From NCBI GenBank assembly GCA_018658105.1, contig JABHVW010000015.1, positions 47,209 to 111,208 of the forward strand: a stretch of 64,000 nt of DNA, written 5' to 3'. Origin of the DNA: Candidatus Peregrinibacteria bacterium (GTDB taxonomy: Bacteria; Patescibacteriota; Gracilibacteria; UBA1369; 2-02-FULL-48-14). Made by a program: the position numbers and the translations under genes. The notes beneath the pieces were generated by a model. That model was not told the DNA's origin and made no database searches. It saw only the letters and a program-made list of their open reading frames with translations. Below, piece by piece: positions 1 through 8,702 of this stretch; the stretch's first letter is position 1, and each line of letters begins with the position of its first letter.

Positions 1-3000
1 TTTTGGAGTGAAATCGAAAGGTAAGCCTGCGAATACTTCCTCCTCTTCTTCTACTTCATTGCCCTCATCATCTTCGTCGTCTTCTACTACTTCTTCTTCA
101 TCGCCACCGTCACCTTCATCGCCTTCGTCGCCTTCATCGCCACCGTCTCCTTCATCGCCTTCGTCACCTTCATCGCCTTCATCGCCACCGTCGCCTTCAT
201 CGCCTTCGTCACCTTCATCGCCTTCGTCACCTTCATCGCCGTCCTCTTCATCAGGTTCGGGCTCGCCAGCAATAGAAAATTCTTCATCGCTTATTTCTTC
301 TAATTCTTCTTCGATTTCCTCAATAATCTCTTCGTCTTCTTCAGATTCTTCCTCGGCTTCCTCTTCAGGTTCTTCCGAAGGTTCAACAACAACAACGCTA
401 CTTGAAGATGAGGATGAACTAGAAGATGAAGCACCGAATCTTTCAATAGTAGCAACGGAAGCAGAAGATGCATTCCCATAAGCATCAACAATAGTAAAGC
501 TGTAGGCAGTTGTAGCACCTAAGGCAGGGCTAACGCTGTGGCTCCACGTGCCATCGCCAGCGACATCTGTGCCGGTGTCTACTCCATCTAAATAAACATT
601 TGCACTTGCTTCTGAAGCAGAGCCGCTAACAATAGTTGAATCAGCTCCAATTGGAGTTGAATAAGAAAGGGTAGGGGCTGTTGGCGCAGCATTGTCTAAA
701 GTAAAGTCTGAACTCACGGCCGCTGTTCCAGCGCTACTGCCATCGTATGGAGTTATTTGAATCTTCGCATCGCTAATAGATGTAGAAGCCTCGTCAGTTT
801 TGGATTCCCACACAATAGAAACAGTATTCGCACCTGAAGAACTAGTAATATATGCGGCGCCTGTACCAACTTGGTAAGTAGCTGCATCATTGTCTATGCC
901 AGGATCACCATAAGTTGCGGTGGTTTCACCATCTGCAGTGCTCAAAGTTGGGTCATGAGCGTATGCATCAGAACCGCCATCATCTGAGTAGGCGACTTTA
1001 GCTTGAAGAGTATCGTTGTCATCTTCGTCATCCATTATAAAAGTAATGGTCACATCACCAGAGCCATCTGTGGCTTGGCTTGCGGTAACGGTTGTTACAC
1101 TTGGGGCTTGATTGAGGACTTCAGTAGAAATTGTTCCGTCAGCACCGTCGTCTGCACCCCCTGGCCCTGACCCCCCGGGTGCGTTTGTAGCAGTTGCGAG
1201 AGATGCTAACCAAGTACTACTATTCGTGCTGTATCCAAAATACATTCGTCCACCACCACCTCCTCCTCCATACCAAGACGAGCTTCCTCCAGCTCCTCCA
1301 TCTACACTAAATGAAGTACTTGCCCCTGCTAAGGTTCCTGCCACAATAGTAATTGTTCCTCCAGCACCACCTCCACCGATCTCACAACAATTGGTTGCGA
1401 CTCCAGTCCCTCCATCTGCTGAAAGTGATCCGCTGTTAGAAAAAGTTCCCGTAATATTTAAGTCGATCACACCACCTCCAATTCCTCCGTTTGTTCCCTC
1501 ACTACTCCCCCCTCCAGATCCGAATAAAACGGGTGCGGCTAAGACATCGTTAGTTGGCCCGAATGTTGTTCCGTTTCCTCCAGAACCACCAACTCCACCA
1601 TGACCTCCTCCACCACCAGTAGTTGCGTGATCTGCGTCGGAGTAAGTTTCACAAGCATTTGATGAGGCGTTTGGATCTTTAGACCCGCCACAACCTTGTG
1701 AGTCAGATACAATGTCTGCTGAGGCACCCACTGTCATATCTCCACCGACAGTGAGTTTTGAAATATAACCAGTTGCTACTTCATGTTCAAAATATAAATC
1801 TCCGTCTAAAGTGAAGTCGTTTGTTACAGCGAGTGTTAGGTCATTTGAAGGCCCTCCATTGTGTTCGACGGTTAATTTCGCTCCAGAACTTATTTTGAAG
1901 TCATCTGTAACGGCGCAGCTGCCTCCTGTACAAAAAGTTGAAGTGAGTGTTTGACTAAGATATGCATCACCCTCAAGAAAGAATACGTCACCACTTGTGG
2001 TGTCTTTTATGATTGCTGAACCTGCATCTCCGACCGTTCCAATGTCATTACCGCTTCCACCATTAACAGCTACTTTGTCCTCTATATCTGTTCCACTTGT
2101 GTTGGTACTGTACTTAACTGATATTGCTCCTCCGCCACCTCCACCACCATCCCAAGAATGATCTCCTCCATCGCCACCTTTTGCTTCATAGGTACCAGCG
2201 CCAGATAGCTCTCCTGTAATAATAATACTAACGGTTCCTCCGGCTCCCCCTCCACCAACTTCGGTTCCACCTGAGGCTTCCCCAGCACCCCCATTGGCAG
2301 AAACTACTCCACCATTACTAAAATCTCCGGCGACAGTCATAATTACTACTCCACCGGCTGTCCCTCCGTTTGTTCCATTACTACTTCCTCCCCCTGAACC
2401 AAAGAAAATTGGCGTGAGAATGTCTCCATGATGATCGTCTCCAACACTGGTGGCATGAGATCCTTTACCACCTTCACCTGCATGACCACCACCACCACCT
2501 GTATTTCCATGATCTGCATCTGAGTAGGATTCACAGGCATTTGTTGCGGCATTTGGGGTCGTAGATGCGCCGCAACCCTCTGCGTCAGAACGAATGGCTC
2601 CTGATGCACCGATAGTGGCGTCGTTTGTTACAGCAAGCGTGTAGTTATATCCATTTGAGACATCGTGCCCGAAAAGAAGTGAGCCATTTGCTGTTAGGTC
2701 GTTTGCTACTGTGATTGAAGTATCATTTGCATAGCCTGCATTGTATTCAAATTTCAAGCTTGCTCCACTGCTAATGCTGAGGTCGTTTGTGAAGGCGCAA
2801 GTTCCAGAACTACAAAGAGAGGGTGAGTATGCATGACTTATGTAAGCATCACCTTCTAAGAAATATACATCACCAGTTGTTGTGTCTTTTATGATTGCTG
2901 AACCTGCATCTCCGGCTGTTCCAACATCATTACCGCTTCCACCAAGTGCAGCTACCTGACCTTCCACAGCTACTCCGATTGCTGTTATGCCGTATAGAAT

Positions 3001-4689
3001 TGAAAGTTCCCCTCCACCTCCACCTCCACCATCGTAGGAATTGTCTCCTCCATCCCCCCCGTTGACTTCAAAATCTCCAGAACCAGATAAGGTACCCGTA
3101 ATAACGAGCTTAACGCTTCCACCAGATCCACCGCCCCCGACTTCAACACCACTTGTTCCTTCTCCAGCTCCTCCATTTGCCGAAATGGTACCCTCATTGG
3201 CTAGATCACCAGAAACAGTAATATTTACGGCTCCTCCACCAGTCCCTCCATTTGTAGTATTACTACTTCCGCCTCCTGATCCAAGTAGTACTGGAGTTAG
3301 AATATCTCCATGATGTACGCCTCCTGCACTACCAGCTTGAGACCCTGCGCCTCCTTCGCCTCCGTGTCCGCCTCCTCCTCCTGAATTTGCATGCTCTACA
3401 CCAGCAGAACTGTTGTCTTCACATGCATTGGTCGTGCTATTTGGCGCTACATCTGTTCCGCAACCCTCTGCGTCTGAACGAATGGCTCCGGCTGCTCCAA
3501 CTGTTACATCGTCTGTAACAGTGATGCTGTATAGATAACCATTTGTAACATCGTGCCCAATATTCAAAGTACCGTTTACCGTTAAGTCGTCTGCAACGGT
3601 GATTGAAGTGTCGTCGGCATAACCAGAATTATATTCAAATTTCATCATTGCTCCACTGTTGATGGTGAAGTCATTAAATGCGCATGTTCCACCACTACAA
3701 AAACCAGAAGTTCTTGCATGACTTGCATATGAGTTTCCTTCAAGGAAATAGACGTCATTTAGAGTGTTGTCTTTGAGTATAGCTGAACCATCGTCTCCAG
3801 CAGTTCCAATTCCTCCGCCTGTTCCTCCTGAAGGATCTAATTGACTTCCAATAGCTACTCCGATGCTGGTGATATCAAATATTATGTAAATAATTCCTCC
3901 ACTTCCTCCTCCACCATCCCAGGTTGAATCTGCTCCATTTCCACCAGTGGCTTCGAAATTTCCTGACCCAGACAATGTTCCACCAATATCTGCATAAACA
4001 CTTCCTCCAGCTCCTCCACCACCGACTTCGGTACCACTTGTAACTGTACCATCCCCTCCATTTGCTGAAATTGTTCCGTTGTTTGCTAAGTTTCCTGAGG
4101 CAGTTATATGAATAACACCTCCACCTGTCCCTCCATTTGACCCTTGACTACTACCGCCACCCGCTCCAAATTCGACAGGGCCAGATATGTTGCCGTGGTA
4201 GACTCCACCATCACTATTTGCCTGGGACCCAGTTCCTCCGTTACCTCCGTGCCCACCACCAGCACCTGTATTACTTGCTTCTTCACCCGCAGTGGTATTA
4301 TCTTCGCAAACATTTGTTGAGCTATTTGGACCTTCATCGGTTGTACAACCCTCTGAGTCTGCTTCGATTTTTGAACCTACATCAACAGTTACGTTTACAA
4401 ATTGCATCTCACCGGCCCACCCGTTTGTGGGGTCTTGGTCGATTGCTAAGGTTGTGCTGTTTGTTACGTGAAGACTGAGACTGCTGCAGTCAAAAGCTGT
4501 GCTATCAGCTGGAGTCCATGTCTCTGTCCCTCCACTATCGAGAGTAATTGTGCTGTCTGTTGCACCGTCGTCAGCGTCGGCTGCCGGACAAGATTGTGCA
4601 TGAGCTGATTCAGCCGTGAATAAGCTTAGGCACAGCGCTGCACAGCTTAATAAAGTAAAGGCGTAGAATTTAATTCTGAGTATTTTCAC
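1..4689 (-). CDS. Giant glycine-rich repeat surface protein, C-terminus beyond the window
   Basis: Read from a GTG at 4689, this frame stays open for 1,563 codons to the left edge. The ORF track omits it because no stop lies in the window; the tracked ORFs here are its shadows. About 30 N-terminal residues form a signal peptide ending near 'AHAQ'. Four repeats of roughly 295 residues follow, each with Gly-rich stretches such as 'GGGGGHGGEGG' and paired cysteines ('GC...NAC'). Then come an acidic segment, an Ig-like domain opening 'DNAAPTAPTL', a serine run, a Glu/Asp-rich stretch and collagen-like Gly-Asp-Glu triplets. It is probably exported and extended, perhaps an adhesin or surface-layer component; the family is not recognised. 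A GTG start fits best because it places the signal peptide at the N-terminus, and an in-frame stop lies upstream at 4735. Confidence 0.85.
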   Translation of the reverse strand, partial: MKILRIKFYAFTLLSCAALCLSLFTAESAHAQSCPAADADDGATDSTITLDSGGTETWTPADSTAFDCSSLSLHVTNSTTLAIDQDPTNGWAGEMQFVNVTVDVGSKIEADSEGCTTDEGPNSSTNVCEDNTTAGEEASNTGAGGGHGGNGGTGSQANSDGGVYHGNISGPVEFGAGGGSSQGSNGGTGGGVIHITASGNLANNGTISANGGDGTVTSGTEVGGGGAGGSVYADIGGTLSGSGNFEATGGNGADSTWDGGGGSGGIIYIIFDITSIGVAIGSQLDPSGGTGGGIGTAGDDGSAILKDNTLNDVYFLEGNSYASHARTSGFCSGGTCAFNDFTINSGAMMKFEYNSGYADDTSITVADDLTVNGTLNIGHDVTNGYLYSITVTDDVTVGAAGAIRSDAEGCGTDVAPNSTTNACEDNSSAGVEHANSGGGGGHGGEGGAGSQAGSAGGVHHGDILTPVLLGSGGGSSNTTNGGTGGGAVNITVSGDLANEGTISANGGAGEGTSGVEVGGGGSGGSVKLVITGTLSGSGDFEVNGGDGGDNSYDGGGGGGGELSILYGITAIGVAVEGQVAALGGSGNDVGTAGDAGSAIIKDTTTGDVYFLEGDAYISHAYSPSLCSSGTCAFTNDLSISSGASLKFEYNAGYANDTSITVANDLTANGSLLFGHDVSNGYNYTLAVTNDATIGASGAIRSDAEGCGASTTPNAATNACESYSDADHGNTGGGGGHAGEGGKGSHATSVGDDHHGDILTPIFFGSGGGSSNGTNGGTAGGVVIMTVAGDFSNGGVVSANGGAGEASGGTEVGGGGAGGTVSIIITGELSGAGTYEAKGGDGGDHSWDGGGGGGGAISVKYSTNTSGTDIEDKVAVNGGSGNDIGTVGDAGSAIIKDTTSGDVFFLEGDAYLSQTLTSTFCTGGSCAVTDDFKISSGAKLTVEHNGGPSNDLTLAVTNDFTLDGDLYFEHEVATGYISKLTVGGDMTVGASADIVSDSQGCGGSKDPNASSNACETYSDADHATTGGGGGHGGVGGSGGNGTTFGPTNDVLAAPVLFGSGGGSSEGTNGGIGGGVIDLNITGTFSNSGSLSADGGTGVATNCCEIGGGGAGGTITIVAGTLAGASTSFSVDGGAGGSSSWYGGGGGGGRMYFGYSTNSSTWLASLATATNAPGGSGPGGADDGADGTISTEVLNQAPSVTTVTASQATDGSGDVTITFIMDDEDDNDTLQAKVAYSDDGGSDAYAHDPTLSTADGETTATYGDPGIDNDAATYQVGTGAAYITSSSGANTVSIVWESKTDEASTSISDAKIQITPYDGSSAGTAAVSSDFTLDNAAPTAPTLSYSTPIGADSTIVSGSASEASANVYLDGVDTGTDVAGDGTWSHSVSPALGATTAYSFTIVDAYGNASSASVATIERFGASSSSSSSSSSSVVVVEPSEEPEEEAEEESEEDEEIIEEIEEELEEISDEEFSIAGEPEPDEEDGDEGDEGDEGDEGDEGDGGDEGDEGDEGDEGDGGDEGDEGDEGDGGDEEEVVEDDEDDEGNEVEEEEEVFAGLPFDFTPK
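97..244 (-). repeat. Short tandem repeat coding Gly-Asp-Glu triplets
   Basis: Near-identical 9-18 bp units ('tcatcgccttcgtcacct' type) are repeated in tandem. On the minus strand they encode GDEGDEGDGG, the acidic collagen-like part of the giant surface protein. Such tracts can change length by slippage, so copy number may vary between strains. Confidence 0.85.
1130..4560 (-). repeat. Four tandem intragenic repeats of about 885 bp
   Basis: A conserved anchor encoding 'GC...PN...NAC' recurs near 4353, 3471, 2582 and 1697, giving a period of 882-889 bp. Each unit also contains a 'CS.GTCA' cysteine pair, a 'GSGGGSS' block and an 'EVGGGG' block. Units 2 and 3 look most alike by eye. The arrangement fits duplication within the gene. 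Confidence 0.85.
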
Positions 4690-4763
4690 AAATTTTGTGT
4701 GTGGAATTGATATCAATTTAGCCTTTTTCTTGATTTAATGCAAAGTTCTAAGTATTTTGAGGT

Positions 4764-5849
4764 ATGAGCTTTTCAAGACAAGAATTGGAGGAAAATGAGA
4801 TGAAAGTACTGAGGCCTTATGCAGTATTGAGCTCGATGAGTCGTGGGCGGGAGCATGAGGAAGCTGTGAGTGACGGAAGGCTGTGTTTTCAGCGAGATAG
4901 GGATAGGATAATTCACTGCAGGGCCTTTAGGCGGCTCAAAGCGAAAACTCAGGTTTTTGTGCCAAATTACGGGGATCATTATAGAAATCGGTTGACGCAT
5001 TCTTTGGAGGTGGCGCAGGTTTCTTCTGGAATGGCTCGCTCGCTTGGCTTGAATGAGGACTTGGTGGAGGCGATTGCTTTGGCACATGATTTGGGCCATA
5101 CGCCTTTTGGGCATGCTGGTGAGGAGGCGCTGAATGAGTGTTTGCACGAGCATGGAATGCATTTTGAACATAATGAACAGAGCAAGCGGATTGTGACGGA
5201 GATTGAGCATGTCTACCCTGGGTTTCGGGGTTTGAATCTGAGCATTGAGGTGCTGGAGGGCATGATGAAACATGAGACTTTTTGGGATAAGCCGCGTGAT
5301 GGCGCGAGCGGAGCGAGCGCTGGTGTGCGGCCTTCTTTGGAGGCGCAAATCGTGAATTTTGGAGATGAGATTGCATATCAAAACCATGATGTGGATGATG
5401 GCCTGCGTGCAGGTTTGATTTCAGAGAAAGATTTGGCTGAACTTGGCTTATGGAAGTGGGCGTGCGAGGAAGCGCGCGCGCAATATGGCAGTATTGAGGA
5501 TGAGCATGTTTGGCGCGCGCGCGTGGTAAGCAAAATGATTGGTCTGATGATGAGTGATATTATTTCTGAATCTGTTAAGCGGCTCGAGGGGATTGTTTCT
5601 TTAAATGATGTCTATGAAAGTGAGAATAAATTAGTGGGCTTTTCTGAGGAGATGTTAGACATGAATAAAAAGCTGAAGGACTTTTTGCTTACTAAAATGT
5701 ATTTGCACCCGACTGTTGTTGAAAATAGCGAAAAAGGACAGGCTAAGATTAGACAATTATTTACACATTATATTAAGTCGATGGAGCCGGCTGAGGTGCG
5801 GGATTATTTGGCTGGGATGACGGATGATTTTGCTCTTGCTGCTCTTTAA
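4764..5849 (+). CDS. dgt: Deoxyguanosinetriphosphate triphosphohydrolase-like HD hydrolase
   Basis: A cytosolic HD-domain enzyme that splits dNTPs into deoxynucleoside and triphosphate, adjusting dNTP pools. The metal-binding HD signature is complete: His 79 in 'RLTHSLE', His-Asp 108-109 in 'LAHDLGHTPFGHAGE', and a further Asp in 'FGDEIAY'. The 361-residue length suits the short dGTPase-like family. A second ATG at codon 13 (MKVLRPYA) could be the true start. It is transcribed away from the giant surface-protein gene, and its last 77 bases overlap the 3' end of the convergent PrsW gene. The nucleotide-pool role fits the nearby nrdR. Confidence 0.9.
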   Translation: MSFSRQELEENEMKVLRPYAVLSSMSRGREHEEAVSDGRLCFQRDRDRIIHCRAFRRLKAKTQVFVPNYGDHYRNRLTHSLEVAQVSSGMARSLGLNEDLVEAIALAHDLGHTPFGHAGEEALNECLHEHGMHFEHNEQSKRIVTEIEHVYPGFRGLNLSIEVLEGMMKHETFWDKPRDGASGASAGVRPSLEAQIVNFGDEIAYQNHDVDDGLRAGLISEKDLAELGLWKWACEEARAQYGSIEDEHVWRARVVSKMIGLMMSDIISESVKRLEGIVSLNDVYESENKLVGFSEEMLDMNKKLKDFLLTKMYLHPTVVENSEKGQAKIRQLFTHYIKSMEPAEVRDYLAGMTDDFALAAL

Positions 5850-6960
5850 GTAGATCCATAAGGACTTTTTGGCGTACAAGTGTGCGCATAGATTTGTCTA
5901 CTACTTTGTCTTCTCCAGCCTGGAAAAGGGCCATAATGCTGCGTTCGAGCATGGCGAGTTTTTGTTTGTCTACTGCTTGAGCTAGGAAGAGCTGCACGAC
6001 TTTGTTATCTGGGTCGCGCATTAGTAGACGCTGGCAAATGTCTATTACATCTTTGTGTTTGCCTTGCTGTGTCCACATTCCAAGAAGTTCGAGCACTACG
6101 TCTTGATCGCCGTTAGACATGCTGGAAGGGCGGCCGATTCCAGCGTAAACAAGCGCACTGGCTTTTTTGGAAAGGAGATAGATTAAGTACCCGAATCCAC
6201 CGAGTACAATTATCATTACAGGCAGGAATAATTCGAATTCGAGGAAAAAGTCGAATAAAGCATGAAGGATCATGGCAATGAACATTCCTTTTAGCAGGAG
6301 GTATTGGCCGTAGCCAGCTGGGGAATATTTGCCCATTACTGCTTTCATGAATTTCATTCCTTGCACTGATTCGCCAGATAGTTGTTGTGCTTCTATGAGT
6401 GGTTTCGCGAATTTTGAAATTCCATAGTAATAACCGAAAATTCCGGAGAAAACTATGTGTGCGGTTACCGTGAACATTGATCTGAAAATCATTGGGAAAA
6501 TTAGATCGGCGAGGCCTGAGCCGGTCCATATGATTACGAAATAGAATAAATTTTCTATAAATGAAAAACCAAGGCCGGCGAGAATTGCGTAACGGATGGA
6601 ATCATTGACTGTTTGAATTTTAATTTTTGAAAAATCTATGAAGCGCACAACCATACTTTTTGCCATTTCTTCTGAAATTCCTACAAAAACTAGCGCCGCG
6701 AAAGCTGCGAAATGCACATCTGTTATGTGTAGATCTATGTGCTTGTAAACGTCGAGGACAGGGAAAACAGTCCAAAGATTATCTAGGAGTAAGATTGGAA
6801 TTACCGTCATACAGCCTAGGTAAAAAGCCACGATGTGCGGGACTCGTGAAGTCTTTCTTCCTTTAAATAAAAATCCGAACCAAATTACGACCGGAATAAA
6901 GGCCAAAATTACGGATATAATTATCTGAAGTAGATTTTCTGATGTGAAGGCGTCGAACAT
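5773..6960 (-). CDS. PrsW-family intramembrane metalloprotease with C-terminal helical extension
   Basis: A multi-pass membrane protein with PrsW signatures: Glu-Glu at 97-98 ('SEEMAK'), 'FSFIEN' near 132-137 and His 168 in 'AHIVFSG'. In known relatives these residues support site-1 cleavage of anti-sigma factors within or next to the membrane. About eight hydrophobic segments fill residues 8-270. After them come roughly 120 cytosolic residues with a TPR-like look ('AVDKQKLAMLERSIMALFQ'), which ordinary PrsW proteins lack, and a Pro/Gln-rich end. It is convergent with dgt, overlapping by 77 bp. The substrate is unknown. A second, shorter PrsW paralogue lies at 30812-31531. Confidence 0.8.
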   Translation of the reverse strand: MFDAFTSENLLQIIISVILAFIPVVIWFGFLFKGRKTSRVPHIVAFYLGCMTVIPILLLDNLWTVFPVLDVYKHIDLHITDVHFAAFAALVFVGISEEMAKSMVVRFIDFSKIKIQTVNDSIRYAILAGLGFSFIENLFYFVIIWTGSGLADLIFPMIFRSMFTVTAHIVFSGIFGYYYGISKFAKPLIEAQQLSGESVQGMKFMKAVMGKYSPAGYGQYLLLKGMFIAMILHALFDFFLEFELFLPVMIIVLGGFGYLIYLLSKKASALVYAGIGRPSSMSNGDQDVVLELLGMWTQQGKHKDVIDICQRLLMRDPDNKVVQLFLAQAVDKQKLAMLERSIMALFQAGEDKVVDKSMRTLVRQKVLMDLLKEQQEQNHPSSQPNNPAPQPAPST

Positions 6961-7015
6961 ATCTGAATAATATCAGAAATGGATTTTTTCCTGAAGTCTC
7001 TATATCATGGGGGCG

Positions 7016-7465
7016 ATGATTTGTCCGAAATGTAAACATAAAGGAACGCGCGTTGTAGATTCGCGAGATGCCAGTGAGGGCCGTTGTATTCGTAGAAGGC
7101 GCGAGTGCGAAGATTGCACTTATAGGTTTACTACATTTGAAAAAATGGAGACTGCGAATTTTATTGTGGTTAAAAAAGATGGTGCGAGAGAGAGCTATGA
7201 CCGAGATAAGGTTGAGCGTGGGATTTGGCGTGCTTGTGAAAAGAGGCCGGTTACGCAGGATCAGATTAATGACATGCTGGAAAATCTGGAGGAAGTGTGG
7301 AGTTCAAGCGGAAAAGAGGTTCCTGGGGAGAGGATTGGGCGAGACGTGATGCACGCTCTTAAAATGATAGACGAAGTTTCGTATATACGATTTGCCTCTG
7401 TATATAGGCAATTTAAAGATGTGGAGACTTTTGTAGAAGAATTACAGGATTTATTGGCTCGCTAA
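7016..7465 (+). CDS. nrdR: Transcriptional repressor NrdR
   Basis: NrdR is an ATP/dATP-sensing repressor of ribonucleotide reductase genes. An N-terminal zinc ribbon (Cys 3, 6, 31 and 34: 'CPKC', 'CEDC') is followed by the Arg-rich DNA-contacting turn 'RCIRRRRECE' and an ATP-cone domain from about residue 46 to 136. I chose the second ATG because it gives the canonical 'MICPKC' opening; the ORF track starts three codons earlier at 7007. The length of about 149 residues is normal. No ribonucleotide reductase gene is in the window, so its targets lie elsewhere. Confidence 0.93.
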   Translation: MICPKCKHKGTRVVDSRDASEGRCIRRRRECEDCTYRFTTFEKMETANFIVVKKDGARESYDRDKVERGIWRACEKRPVTQDQINDMLENLEEVWSSSGKEVPGERIGRDVMHALKMIDEVSYIRFASVYRQFKDVETFVEELQDLLAR

Positions 7466-7486
7466 GCTATTGTGGTGCTATTTGCC

Positions 7487-7515
7487 TTTACGAGAGAGGC
7501 TTTTTCTGCTATAAT
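7487..7515 (+). promoter_or_regulatory. Sigma70-type promoter for the L,D-transpeptidase gene
   Basis: A TTTACG -35-like box (7487-7492) and a perfect TATAAT (7510-7515) are separated by 17 bp. The start codon at 7542 follows an AT-rich leader without a Shine-Dalgarno sequence ('aaaaataaaaataaATG'). Confidence 0.6.
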
Positions 7516-7541
7516 TATTAGATATTCAAAAATAAAAATAA

Positions 7542-8675
7542 ATGTTCAAGCGACCTATCCTCACACTATTCTTTGCCTGGTTTGCGTTCGTATCTACGAT
7601 GCTAGTTGGGATTCTTACAAATGAATCTGTGCAGGTTTCGGTATTCAACAAACAGTTAGAGTGGCTATCTGGAAATATGTATGTGGCTGAGATGAGAATT
7701 AATCCTGAAGGCTTTGATATGTTGGAGGGTTATGAGTTGTCTGATAATGCTTTTGTTGGGAAATATGGGACATGGAGTTTTTGCCAATATGACTTGCCTG
7801 AAACTACTGAATATGATGTGGATTTGATTACTGTTGAAGTTGATGAACGGATTGAGAGTGGACAAATATTCATGGTAGACATGTTGTTTGAAAATACTGG
7901 GAATACTCGTTTATTTGCTGGTGACAGCGAGTGTTACGATATGCCAGAATTAAATGTTGGAACTCAAAATGCAACAGACCGAGCAAGTGTGTTTGGAAGT
8001 GAAGAATTTGCAATTTCTGGTTGGGATGGCGCGAATCGTATAAAGATGGTGAATGAATTTGCTGATCCGGGCGAGGAGTTTCATGTAATTTTTCAAAGTA
8101 TTGCACCTGAACATGGTGATCATGCTGGAGATATTTATAGAGAATTTTTTCAACCTGTAATTGAAGGTGAAGGTTGGGTAGATGAGATGTTTGCATATGA
8201 CATTGAAATCGGCACTCCAAGTCAAGAAATGAAAGATGATATTTTCTTTGTAAGTGACCTTGCAGTTCCTGCTTCATTGCTTTCGGGGAAAGAGCGGAAT
8301 TTAGAAATCAACTTGGCTGAACAAAGGTTATATGCACAATTTGGAGATTTAAAAGTGTGGAGCATGGAAACATCTACTGGTGCATATGACACGCCAACTC
8401 CGCGTGGAAATTATAAAATTTTGAACAAACAGGAGCTAAGAATTGGTGGCGCAGCGCCACATTACAGAATGCCGTTTTGGCAGGGTTGGAGAACAGATGG
8501 ATATGGAATTCATGGTTTGCCATACCTTGGTGCGAACGATGGTGGATGGTTTTGGAAAGAAGCGGAAAACCATATTGGGATACCTGTGAGCCATGGATGT
8601 ATTCGTACTCCTGATAGAGATGCAGAAACGCTGCATGGATTTACAGTGATTGGGACTCCGATGTTTATTTATTAG
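7542..8675 (+). CDS. L,D-transpeptidase (YkuD domain) with N-terminal membrane anchor
   Basis: An extracytoplasmic enzyme that forms 3-3 cross-links in peptidoglycan or attaches proteins to it. The C-terminal YkuD catalytic motif is intact: 'GIHGLPYL' followed by 'SHGCIRTPDRDAETL', with catalytic Cys near residue 353. Residues 8-25 form one hydrophobic signal or anchor segment. The central ~200 residues look like an all-beta extension containing cysteines and are not recognised. It has its own promoter and stands 27 bp before argS. With murA, murB and an LPETG protein in the window, it indicates a peptidoglycan-bearing cell. Confidence 0.88.
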   Translation: MFKRPILTLFFAWFAFVSTMLVGILTNESVQVSVFNKQLEWLSGNMYVAEMRINPEGFDMLEGYELSDNAFVGKYGTWSFCQYDLPETTEYDVDLITVEVDERIESGQIFMVDMLFENTGNTRLFAGDSECYDMPELNVGTQNATDRASVFGSEEFAISGWDGANRIKMVNEFADPGEEFHVIFQSIAPEHGDHAGDIYREFFQPVIEGEGWVDEMFAYDIEIGTPSQEMKDDIFFVSDLAVPASLLSGKERNLEINLAEQRLYAQFGDLKVWSMETSTGAYDTPTPRGNYKILNKQELRIGGAAPHYRMPFWQGWRTDGYGIHGLPYLGANDGGWFWKEAENHIGIPVSHGCIRTPDRDAETLHGFTVIGTPMFIY

Positions 8676-8702
8676 ATGTTAATTTCGTGATAGTCTGCGT
8701 GC

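Noticed and set aside
8-481. Plus-strand ORF of Ser/Pro repeats (SSPSSPSS...)
   Set aside because: It is the opposite-strand shadow of the GDE-repeat part of the giant minus-strand gene, which has signal peptide and domain structure.
1130-4560. Insertion sequences or tandem genes in the repeat region
   Set aside because: The ~885-bp period stays in one open reading frame and has no transposase or terminal inverted repeats.
4773-5387. Minus-strand 204-residue ORF inside dgt
   Set aside because: Shadow of the conserved dGTPase-like gene; composition rich in His, Gln and Arg as expected from antisense reading.
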